Positions 1 to 5,498 of a stretch of 5,498 nucleotides of DNA are shown here, one piece after another. A program made the translations under genes and the position numbers. The notes below the pieces were generated by a model. It did no database searches. It saw nothing but the letters and a program-made list of their open reading frames with translations, and was not told where the DNA came from. The first letter of the stretch is position 1. The number at the start of each line of letters is the position of its first letter. Origin of the DNA: an uncultured Prevotellaceae bacterium (lineage in GTDB: Bacteria; Bacteroidota; Bacteroidia; Bacteroidales; Bacteroidaceae); assembly GCA_902477365.1 (NCBI GenBank), contig CABSGW010000175.1, positions 1 through 5,498 on the forward strand. Reading direction: 5' to 3'.

Positions 1-174
1 GAAGTTCATGTCGAGCAGGATAATGTCCGGCTGAAAGGTATCCAGAAAATAGTCAATACGTTCCGGATTTTTCGTCACTTTCACTTTTTGAACAATCGGC
101 TCCAACAACAGGTTGAGGGCAAACAGAATGTCCTCATTGTCGTCGACGATTAATATTTTTCCAAGTTGTTCCAT
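1..174 (-). CDS. Response regulator, receiver domain (5' part only, probably NtrC-type)
   Basis: This is the N-terminal 58 residues of a two-component response regulator; the rest lies beyond the left edge. The minus-strand translation starts MEQLGKILIVDDNEDILFAL, with beta-strand 1 (KILIV) followed by the acidic pair D11-D12 that binds Mg2+. It reaches IILLDMNF at residues 51-58, where D55 is the expected phospho-accepting aspartate. The frame is open from the ATG at 174-172 to base 1. No Shine-Dalgarno site is visible, which is normal in Bacteroidetes. The DMNF ending and the NEDILFALNLLLEP stretch resemble, from memory, receivers of sigma-54-activating (NtrC-family) regulators in Bacteroides, but the AAA+ and DNA-binding domains are outside the window, so the output class is inferred. 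It is divergent from the efflux operon, across a 186-bp region with palindromes and a -24/-12 promoter candidate, so it probably activates that operon. The receiver call is near certain; the NtrC class is likely. Confidence 0.93.
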   Translation of the reverse strand, partial: MEQLGKILIVDDNEDILFALNLLLEPIVQKVKVTKNPERIDYFLDTFQPDIILLDMNF

Positions 175-195
175 ATAGTATCATAGGTTTGGTTG

Positions 196-203
196 CAAAG
201 TTA
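196..203 (-). promoter_or_regulatory. Possible -7 promoter element for the response regulator gene
   Basis: On the minus strand this reads TAACTTTG, a full match to the TAnnTTTG -7 box used by the primary sigma factor of Bacteroides. It lies about 22 bp upstream of the regulator ATG, implying a short leader. No TTTG -33 box is found at the usual spacing of about 19-21 bp, so the promoter may be weak or helped by a bound activator. The palindromes at 227-262 lie just upstream of it, which would allow autoregulation. Confidence 0.45.
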
Positions 204-226
204 CGTATAAAAAGCGTGTGCTGTAT

Positions 227-240
227 GTGCGTGTCCGCAC
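227..240. promoter_or_regulatory. Palindromic operator candidate 1 (GTGCG-N4-CGCAC)
   Basis: This is a perfect inverted repeat with 5-bp arms, GTGCG and CGCAC, around the spacer TGTC. It shares arms and spacer length with a second palindrome at 247-262, and the two centres (233.5 and 254.5) are exactly 21 bp apart, two helical turns. Its centre would sit about 110 bp upstream of the transcript start predicted from the -24/-12 promoter, within the usual range for enhancer sites of NtrC-type activators. Binding by the divergent regulator is inferred. Confidence 0.6.
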
Positions 241-246
241 GTTTTT

Positions 247-262
247 TGTGCGGTTTCGCACA
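247..262. promoter_or_regulatory. Palindromic operator candidate 2 (TGTGCG-N4-CGCACA)
   Basis: This is a perfect inverted repeat with 6-bp arms, TGTGCG and CGCACA, around GTTT. It is the better of two copies of the same GTGCG-N4-CGCAC design and sits about 89 bp upstream of the predicted sigma-54 start. Paired sites in phase on the helix are typical of dimers of bacterial enhancer-binding proteins that assemble into a hexamer. The right half of copy 1 and left half of copy 2 can also pair (CCGCAC 235-240 with GTGCGG 248-253), which follows from the repeated arms. Confidence 0.62.
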
Positions 263-282
263 CCTTGTTGTATAGCTCTGTT

Positions 283-310
283 TTTGTAGTTTGTTGGTTT
301 GTAGCTTGTT
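283..310. repeat. Tandem 13-bp T/G-rich direct repeat
   Basis: TTTGTAGTTTGTT (283-295) recurs as TTTGTAGCTTGTT (298-310), 12 of 13 bases identical, with a 15-bp period. It fills the gap between the palindromes and the -24/-12 promoter candidate, on a strand very rich in T and G. It may be a flexible or bent linker, a binding site for an architectural or second regulatory protein, or simple low-complexity drift. A 15-bp period is not in phase with the helix, which argues against cooperative binding on one face. Confidence 0.4.
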
Positions 311-316
311 ATCGGA

Positions 317-333
317 TTGGCATGGTTTTTGTG
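317..333 (+). promoter_or_regulatory. Candidate sigma-54 (-24/-12) promoter of the efflux operon
   Basis: The sequence TTGGCATGGTTTTTGTG fits the sigma-54 consensus TTGGCAYR-N4-TTGCW at all specified positions up to the final CW, where it has TG. The GG doublet (319-320) and the -12 doublet (GT instead of GC, 331-332) are separated by exactly the required 10 bases. Transcription would begin near 344, leaving a leader of about 17 bases before the ATG at 361. No convincing TAnnTTTG promoter with a spaced TTTG box was found on this strand. The divergent NtrC-like regulator and the paired palindromes upstream support the call. The C-to-T change at -12 is the main weakness. Confidence 0.6.
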
Positions 334-360
334 TGATGACAGGTGTAAATTGAAAAAGAA

Positions 361-1842
361 ATGAGAAAATCGTTATATCCTTGTCTACTGTTTTTGTTGT
401 CGGCCCCGGTGATGGCACAGGGGCCGGTACGTGCGCTGACGTTGGATCGTGTGGTGCAGATGGCCCAGCAACAGTCGCCCGATGCTGAGGCGGCCCGCCA
501 TACGTTCCGCTCGGCTTATTGGAACTACCGTTATTACCGCGCCAACTATTTACCCTCATTGAGTTTGAGTGCTGACCCGTCATTGAACCGTTCGATCAAT
601 AAAATTACGCAGAATGACGGTAGTCTCCGTTTTTTGGAACAGAATGTGCTCAGTTCCGATTTGACAATGAGTTTGACGCAGAACATACCCTGGACGGGCG
701 GCTACGTGTTTCTGGAAAGTTCGTTACAACGGATTGACCAGCTCAATGACCATAGCTTCTCGTGGCAATCTTCGCCGGTGAATTTTGGTATCAGGCAGTC
801 ACTTTTCGGTTATAATAGCCTGAAGTGGGACCGACGCATTGAACCGGTGCGCTACACTGAAGCCAAGAAGAACTATGTTGAGACATTGGAACTGGTTGCT
901 GAACGTGCCGTGAGTAAGTTTTTTGACTTGGCAATGGCGCAAAGCAATTACGAAATGGCCTGTTTTAATTATGCCAATGCCGATACGCTGGCCGCTTTTG
1001 GGCGGGGACGTTATGAAATAGGGCGTATTCCGGAAAGCGAGATGTTGCAATTGGAATTGAATAAACTGACAGAAGAGGCCAATCGCATGAAAGCACAAAT
1101 TGAGATGGACAATTGCGTGCAGGAGTTACGTTCCTATTTGAATATACAGGAAGAAACGGAACTGAGGGTAGAGGTGAATGACAGTTTGCCCGGCTTTACG
1201 GTGTCGTTGCCCGAGGCTTTGTTGCAGGCCAACCAGAACAGCCCCGATATCCAGAATATGATACGTCGGAAACTGGAGGCACGTAGTTCGGTGGCGCAAG
1301 CCAAGTCTAACGCTGGTCTGAAAGCCGATTTGTATATGCGTTTCGGTCTGACTCAAACAGCCAATCGTTTGGATAAGGCTTATAAGAATCCGCTTGACCA
1401 ACAATATATAAGTATGGGTGTGTCATTGCCTATCTTGGACTGGGGGCGCGGAAAAGGGCGTGTGCGTGTGGCCCGCTCCAATCAGGATCTGGTGGATACG
1501 CAGGTTGAGCAGAGTCGGTTAGACTTTGATATGAATGTGCGGAAACTTGTGAATCAGTTTAATTTGCAGCAGCAGCGTGTTCGTATTGCAGCGCGTGCTG
1601 ACGAAATGGCCCGCAGGCGTAACGACGTGGCACGTGGACTCTATTTGTTGGGAAAATCTACTATTCTGGACTTGAATGCCTCTATTTCGGAACGTGATAA
1701 TGCGCGGAGTAATTACATTTCGTCGCTCTATACTTATTGGAGTCTGTATTATACATTACGTAGTGTGACGCTTTTTGATTTTGAGAAACGAATTCCGTTA
1801 GAGGCGGATTATGACCGGTTATTGGAGAATATAGCTAAATAA
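361..1842 (+). CDS. TolC-family outer membrane efflux channel protein
   Basis: This is a 493-residue outer-membrane factor of the TolC/OEP family, which as a trimer forms a beta-barrel in the outer membrane and a long alpha-helical tunnel in the periplasm. The N-terminus (MRKSLYPCLLFLLSAPVMA) is a Sec signal peptide with likely cleavage after A19; C8 is too early for a lipobox, so it is not read as a lipoprotein. The mature protein shows the internal duplication of the family: LTLDRVVQMAQQQSPD (26-41) is echoed by VSLPEALLQANQNSPD (281-296), and GRYEIGRIPESEMLQLE (216-232) by GLYLLGKSTILDLNAS (426-441). PILDWGRGKGRVRVA (357-371) is a typical second-repeat motif leading into the coiled coil. 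Length is normal for the family. An in-frame TAA at 346-348 leaves the ATG at 361 as the first possible ATG start. It is the first gene of the operon, 10 bp before the adaptor. The substrate cannot be predicted. Confidence 0.95.
   Translation: MRKSLYPCLLFLLSAPVMAQGPVRALTLDRVVQMAQQQSPDAEAARHTFRSAYWNYRYYRANYLPSLSLSADPSLNRSINKITQNDGSLRFLEQNVLSSDLTMSLTQNIPWTGGYVFLESSLQRIDQLNDHSFSWQSSPVNFGIRQSLFGYNSLKWDRRIEPVRYTEAKKNYVETLELVAERAVSKFFDLAMAQSNYEMACFNYANADTLAAFGRGRYEIGRIPESEMLQLELNKLTEEANRMKAQIEMDNCVQELRSYLNIQEETELRVEVNDSLPGFTVSLPEALLQANQNSPDIQNMIRRKLEARSSVAQAKSNAGLKADLYMRFGLTQTANRLDKAYKNPLDQQYISMGVSLPILDWGRGKGRVRVARSNQDLVDTQVEQSRLDFDMNVRKLVNQFNLQQQRVRIAARADEMARRRNDVARGLYLLGKSTILDLNASISERDNARSNYISSLYTYWSLYYTLRSVTLFDFEKRIPLEADYDRLLENIAK
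401..426 (+). other. GC-only stem-loop in the signal-peptide codons
   Basis: CGGCCCC (401-407) and GGGGCCG (420-426) form a perfect 7-bp stem made only of G-C pairs with a 12-base loop, extendable by a T-G pair. It lies 41 bases into the TolC-family gene, over codons for the end of the signal peptide and the first mature residues (SAPVMAQGP). In this moderately AT-rich region it stands out. It could slow ribosomes early in the gene, or be chance from the codons chosen for Ala-Pro and Gly-Pro. No T-run follows, so it is not a terminator. Confidence 0.4.
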
Positions 1843-1852
1843 GAAGAATACG

Positions 1853-3106
1853 ATGGATATTAAGATTAAAAAGAAGCCTTGGTATATACGTTATAAGTGG
1901 TATATCGCAGGAGGAGTGGTGTTTGTGGCATTTGCTGTTTATGCACTGGTATTGGGACTTGGGCCTCGCCGTTTGCGTATTGACACGGAAGGACTGTTGG
2001 TGGCAGAGGTCAAACATGGTAAATTCATGGAGTATGTGGAAACCGAGGGAGTGGTACAGCCTATCCTGACACTGAAAGTGAATACACGTGAGGCCGGTAG
2101 TGTGGAACGTATTACCGGAGAAGAGGGAAACTTGTTGAAGAAAGGTGACACGATTCTGGTATTGTCGAATCCTGATTTGGAACGTGACATCGAGGAGCAG
2201 CGAGATGCACTTGAAAAACAAATGATCGCTTATCGGGAACAGGAAATAGAGATGGAGCAAAAGAGTCTGAACCTGAAACAACAGACTTTGCAGAACGAGT
2301 ATGAGTTGCAGAGCATTAGCGAGCGGTATAAATTGGACGAGAAAGAATTCCAGATGGGATATTCAAGTAAGGCACAGTTCAAGGTGGCCGAAGATGAATA
2401 CAAATATAAAGTGAAAGCGGCAGAACTGCAACGTCAAAGCTTGAAGCACGATTCGGCAATGACTCGTATCAAGCGCAGTTTACTTGAGGCGGATCGCGAG
2501 CGTGAATTGAAAAAGTTTGAGCGCGGTCGTGAACGCTTGGAACGTTTGGTAGTGACGGCACCGATGGAAGGACAGCTCAGTTTTGTGAACGTTACTCCCG
2601 GACAGAGAGTCTCAGCCGGTGAGTCGATTGGCGAGATAAAGGTGTTGAGCCAGTATAAGGTACATACATCGCTGAGTGAGTTTTATATAGACCGTATTGT
2701 CAGCAGTCTGCCCGCTTCAATTACTTATAAGAATAAGAAGTTCGGACTGAAAGTAACAAAAGTAGTTCCGGAGGTGAAGAGTGACCGGACATTTGAAGTG
2801 GATTTGGTTTTTACGGGCGTTGTTCCGGATAATGTTCGTGTTGGTAAAACATTTCGCGTGCAGATAGAATTAGGACAACCGGAGCAGGCTATCGTCATTC
2901 CACGCGGTGATTTCTATTCGGTGACGGGAGGGCGTTGGATTTATAAGGTCACGAAAGACGGATCGAAAGCGGTTCGTGTGCCGATTACAATAGGACGCCA
3001 GAATCCGCAACAATATGAAGTGACGGAGGGATTAGAGGCCGGCGATAAGGTGATTACTACGGGTTATAGCCGTTTTGGTGATGTACAAGAATTAGTGTTA
3101 CAGTAG
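1853..3106 (+). CDS. Periplasmic adaptor (membrane-fusion protein), HlyD/MacA-like
   Basis: This 417-residue adaptor would link the inner-membrane permease to the outer-membrane channel. After a basic N-terminus (KIKKKPWYIRYK) one transmembrane anchor spans about 16-36, so it is anchored by a helix rather than a lipid. The split lipoyl domain is seen at about 69-105 (EAGSVERITGEEGNLLKKGD) and 232-264 (VTAPMEGQLSFVNVTPGQRV). Between them, about 107-231 is highly charged and Glu/Gln/Lys-rich, the alpha-helical hairpin that meets the channel. The part from about 267 to 345 fits the beta-barrel domain, and 346-415 the membrane-proximal domain (VIPRGDFYSVTGGRWIYKV; EVTEGLEAGDKVITTGY). It starts 10 bp after the channel gene stop and ends 27 bp before the permease gene, so the three are probably one transcript. 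The neighbouring FtsX-type permease points to a MacA-like role with an ABC transporter rather than an RND pump. The ATG is the first start after the upstream stop; no strong ribosome site is seen. Confidence 0.94.
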   Translation: MDIKIKKKPWYIRYKWYIAGGVVFVAFAVYALVLGLGPRRLRIDTEGLLVAEVKHGKFMEYVETEGVVQPILTLKVNTREAGSVERITGEEGNLLKKGDTILVLSNPDLERDIEEQRDALEKQMIAYREQEIEMEQKSLNLKQQTLQNEYELQSISERYKLDEKEFQMGYSSKAQFKVAEDEYKYKVKAAELQRQSLKHDSAMTRIKRSLLEADRERELKKFERGRERLERLVVTAPMEGQLSFVNVTPGQRVSAGESIGEIKVLSQYKVHTSLSEFYIDRIVSSLPASITYKNKKFGLKVTKVVPEVKSDRTFEVDLVFTGVVPDNVRVGKTFRVQIELGQPEQAIVIPRGDFYSVTGGRWIYKVTKDGSKAVRVPITIGRQNPQQYEVTEGLEAGDKVITTGYSRFGDVQELVLQ

Positions 3107-3133
3107 TTTGATAGTAGTTAAAAATTTGGAATT

Positions 3134-5428
3134 ATGAAATTGTTGTTCTTGAATTTAAAACAATCCGTCCGAACTATATCGAAGAACAAATTGCAGACAT
3201 TCTTCTCCTTGTTCGGATTGGTCGTAGGGTTGGTCAGTTTCTCTTTTAGTGGGAATTGGTTGTGGAATGAGATACATTACGATTCCTTCCGGAATGGACA
3301 CGAAAATCTTTATGGGGTTTGTCATAAGAATTTTTCGGATAATTACAGTGATGTCTTGTCCGGTAATTTATGTGCCATGTTTGATACGATTCCCGAAGCG
3401 GAGGCAATACCTTTTAATCGGTATTACGGTACATTTTTTAATGAAGAAGGGGGTGAGATCGCTTTGAAGGATGGTGACGTCATGCGGACAGATTCATCTT
3501 TTCTGGATGCGTTTGATGTGAAATTGCTTTATGGTGATATAAGTACTGTTTTTGATAGGCCGGGCAATGTTATTGTTACCAAACGCTTTGCCGAGGCAAA
3601 CTTCGGACAAGCTGATGCAGTTGGAAAAACATTGAAGGAGGGGAATGGTGGCGTGTTGACGGTGACCGGAGTGGCCGAAAACACCCATGCTTACACGTCT
3701 GTTCCTTTTGAGGTTCTGGTCAATACGCCAGCGGCTACTTATAACCCGTCTTTCTGGTCCTACAAGTTGTTTGTCAAGACAACCGACCTGGATGCCCTGA
3801 AAAAGCGTCTTTCCAAGACGATAGACGAGTTCAGTTTGGAATTCATCCCTATACGCCATGTTGCTTCGGTGGTGGACTATGATACTTATTTTCACGCTTA
3901 CCTGTATCCTGTTTCTTTTACATTGATGTCTTTGCTGCTGCTCTTGGCGGCCGTGTTCAACTTTCTTTCTATTCTGCTGTCCATGTTCCTGGGGCGTCTG
4001 CGTGAGTACAAATTACGCATCGGCTTGGGAGCGAGTGTTCGTTCCAATGCCGGTTGGTTGCTGTCTCAGTTACTGATTCCGCTGGTGCTGGTGTTCTTTA
4101 TATCCGCCGTGTCTTTGGAGTTGATAACGTATTGGTCGGGGCTGGAACGCGAAAGTACCTTGGTATACAGACGGTTTTATGTATGTTTCGGAATCATGGT
4201 CGGTTTGATAGGCCTGGGTATGCTGTATGTATTTTCGGTTATACGCCGTAGCTACCATCATTCATTCGGCAACGCCGTAAAGCCTAAGACCGGTTATGTC
4301 AACTTGTTGTTTGTCCAGTTCGCGGTCTGTGCTCTACTGATGTTGGTCTTCGTGACCGGATACCGCCAGTTCCGCTTGCTGGTCGATACCGATTTGGGAT
4401 TCCAGACAGAAAATATGTTCCGTATCCGTTGTGAAGAAGCCGGACTTTCTGTACATAGTGTACAGCAGACTTTGGTTCCGGCCATTCGTAGTGGAGGATA
4501 TTCATGTTTGGAAGATGCCGTTTTGCTGAAGCGCGATTTCTTTGAATCGTCCAACCAATCTAATTTTAACTTTGAGCGGAATGGCGAAGAGTATCATATA
4601 TATATTATGTATATGTCTCCTAAAGCTTTTAATTTCTTTGGTATCCAGCCTCAGGAGGGTAAGATATACCAAGGGGCCGTGGATAATGGTGTTGAAACCG
4701 TTTTATTGAACCGTGCTGCATCACAAGTAATGGGATGGGGAGTAGGTGATGGCGGTGTGATTGGTTACCATCCGGATATGGCTGTCCGAGCTGTGGGCAT
4801 TGTCGATTTCAAGACTCGTAATTTTCATCGTGCCAGTCCGCCTTACATGTTTGAGTATGTTGCTGATGATGACCTGGAAACAGGGTTTACAGATGGAAGT
4901 CTTTATATAAAATACCAGCCGGGAAAGCAGGAGGAAGCACAAAAGGTTGTTATGCAATTAATCGCAGATTTGGGCGGGAAAGAAAATTTTGCCATTCAGA
5001 CTTTCAAACGTTTTATCCAGCATTACTATGATCGTGAGCAGGCTTATATTCGTGTATTTTCGGTAATAGCAGGAAGTAGTCTGTTGATTACGTTGTTTGG
5101 CGTATTCTCGCTTATCGTTTACACTTTACGGGTGCAGCGCAAAGGCATTGCCGTGCGCCGAGTGTTCGGTGCTACATTCCGCGATTTGTGCCAGTCTTAT
5201 TTGTATCGTTATATTTTATTGGCACTTGTTGCCAATGCAATAGCTTTCCCCGTTGGGTATTATCTGATACAACTTTGGCTTGAGAATTATAGTTCGGTTG
5301 TTTCTATCAATATCCTGCAAGGCTTGTTGATAGCGCTGGGAATGTTGGTTGTGGTTTCGTTGGTTATTATAAATCGTATTCATGTTGTGATGCGTGAGAA
5401 TCCGGCGGATGTGGTAAAGAGTGAATAA
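3134..5428 (+). CDS. ABC transporter permease, MacB/FtsX-like, eight helices, no ATPase domain
   Basis: This 764-residue inner-membrane permease has two MacB-type halves in one chain. Half 1 has helix 1 (about 21-43), a periplasmic domain (about 44-255) and a three-helix FtsX domain (about 257-285, 307-331, 348-370). Half 2 has a helix at about 389-410, a second periplasmic domain (about 411-638) and helices at about 640-665, 690-715 and 726-747. The FtsX coupling motif is seen twice, as EYKLRIGLGASVRS (291-304) and KGIAVRRVFGATFRD (670-684). The tail NPADVVKSE (756-764) is the usual end of Bacteroidetes FtsX permeases (NPAxxLKxE type). There is no Walker A or ABC signature, unlike E. coli MacB, so a separate ATPase is needed and none is in the window. 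MacB-type proteins act by moving their periplasmic domains to push substrate into the channel rather than passing it through the membrane. Export of a peptide, lipid, antibiotic or other envelope substrate is all possible. The spacing to the adaptor gene indicates the same operon. Confidence 0.93.
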   Translation: MKLLFLNLKQSVRTISKNKLQTFFSLFGLVVGLVSFSFSGNWLWNEIHYDSFRNGHENLYGVCHKNFSDNYSDVLSGNLCAMFDTIPEAEAIPFNRYYGTFFNEEGGEIALKDGDVMRTDSSFLDAFDVKLLYGDISTVFDRPGNVIVTKRFAEANFGQADAVGKTLKEGNGGVLTVTGVAENTHAYTSVPFEVLVNTPAATYNPSFWSYKLFVKTTDLDALKKRLSKTIDEFSLEFIPIRHVASVVDYDTYFHAYLYPVSFTLMSLLLLLAAVFNFLSILLSMFLGRLREYKLRIGLGASVRSNAGWLLSQLLIPLVLVFFISAVSLELITYWSGLERESTLVYRRFYVCFGIMVGLIGLGMLYVFSVIRRSYHHSFGNAVKPKTGYVNLLFVQFAVCALLMLVFVTGYRQFRLLVDTDLGFQTENMFRIRCEEAGLSVHSVQQTLVPAIRSGGYSCLEDAVLLKRDFFESSNQSNFNFERNGEEYHIYIMYMSPKAFNFFGIQPQEGKIYQGAVDNGVETVLLNRAASQVMGWGVGDGGVIGYHPDMAVRAVGIVDFKTRNFHRASPPYMFEYVADDDLETGFTDGSLYIKYQPGKQEEAQKVVMQLIADLGGKENFAIQTFKRFIQHYYDREQAYIRVFSVIAGSSLLITLFGVFSLIVYTLRVQRKGIAVRRVFGATFRDLCQSYLYRYILLALVANAIAFPVGYYLIQLWLENYSSVVSINILQGLLIALGMLVVVSLVIINRIHVVMRENPADVVKSE

Positions 5429-5498
5429 GCGTGTTAGAAACAAAACTATTTAATAAACCGGACAGTCGTAGTTTGAATGTGAAGCGCAGACTGTTCCC
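5429..5498 (+). other. Downstream end of window: possible start of a next gene, unproven
   Basis: After the permease stop, one plus-strand frame stays open from a GTG at 5431 to the window edge (VLETKLFNKPDSRSLNVKRRLF). An in-frame TGA at 5422-5424 limits any start to this region. The frame has no ATG, GTG starts are uncommon in Bacteroidetes, and 22 open codons can occur by chance, so I do not call it a gene. The bases ACAGTC (5462-5467) and GACTGT (5489-5494) can pair over a 21-base loop, but no T-run is visible, so no terminator is called. The missing ATPase or another permease would be expected beyond this point if the operon continues. Confidence 0.3.

Noticed and set aside
235..253. Hairpin CCGCAC-N7-GTGCGG as an intrinsic terminator
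   Set aside because: The T-run lies in the loop, not after the stem. The pairing is a by-product of the repeated palindrome arms, and no gene ends here.
245..280. Housekeeping promoter for the efflux operon (TTTG at 245-248 with TAGCTCTG at 273-280)
   Set aside because: The -7 box has a mismatch and the spacing (24 bp) is longer than the usual 19-21 bp. The -24/-12 candidate fits better.
134..583. Open minus-strand frame of 149 codons overlapping the regulator start, the control region and the channel gene
   Set aside because: It crosses two well-supported genes and their promoters, has low-complexity composition (Pro, Thr, Gln and Lys runs) and shows no domain. It is a shadow frame.
4595..4615. 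AT-rich near-palindrome CATATATATATTATGTATATG
   Set aside because: It is imperfect, lies within the permease gene (HIYIMYM) and is explained by codons for Ile, Tyr and Met.
5218..5236. Perfect 7-bp stem (ATTGGCA / TGCCAAT, 5-base loop) and a TTGGCA...TTGC string resembling a sigma-54 site
   Set aside because: It lies inside the permease helix codons, and the GG-to-GC spacing is 8 rather than 10 bases. It is most likely chance within LALVANAI.
1853..5428. RND-type pump interpretation
   Set aside because: The adaptor alone could fit an RND system, but the following protein is an FtsX/MacB permease with eight helices, not a roughly 1000-residue RND pump with twelve.
1..5498. CRISPR arrays, tRNA or rRNA genes, insertion sequences
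   Set aside because: No regularly spaced repeats, cloverleaf, rRNA-like tract, transposase or terminal inverted repeats were seen on reading both strands.

Overview
The window looks like Bacteroidales DNA, most likely Bacteroides or a close relative. The reasons are moderate GC content, genes without clear Shine-Dalgarno sites, a TAnnTTTG-type -7 element, and a gene order (TolC-family channel, membrane-fusion protein, MacB/FtsX-like permease) that is common in that order. The genus call is inference from style, not from a marker gene.

Layout. Positions 1-174, minus strand, hold the first 58 codons of a response regulator whose gene runs off the left edge. Positions 175-360 are a divergent control region. 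It contains a -7-like element for the regulator gene, two palindromes of the form GTGCG-N4-CGCAC with centres 21 bp apart, a 13-bp T/G-rich direct repeat, and a -24/-12 (sigma-54 type) promoter candidate ending about 11 bp before the predicted transcript start. Positions 361-5428 form a tight plus-strand operon with gaps of 10 and 27 bp. It encodes an outer-membrane efflux channel (361-1842), an inner-membrane-anchored periplasmic adaptor (1853-3106) and an eight-helix ABC permease with no ATPase domain (3134-5428). The last 70 bases hold no recognisable gene, only an open frame that might begin another one.

How it works together. The three proteins would form a tripartite, MacAB-TolC-like export route across both membranes: permease in the inner membrane, adaptor across the periplasm, channel in the outer membrane. 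The nucleotide-binding subunit is not in the window. It is probably encoded just downstream or elsewhere, and the substrate cannot be told from sequence.

The most interesting part is the control region. A divergent response regulator resembling the NtrC-type regulators of Bacteroidetes, twin palindromes on one helical face at roughly -89 and -110, and a -24/-12 promoter together suggest a signal-induced, sigma-54-dependent export operon. The coding genes belong to well-known families. I did not find a clearly new biological system.
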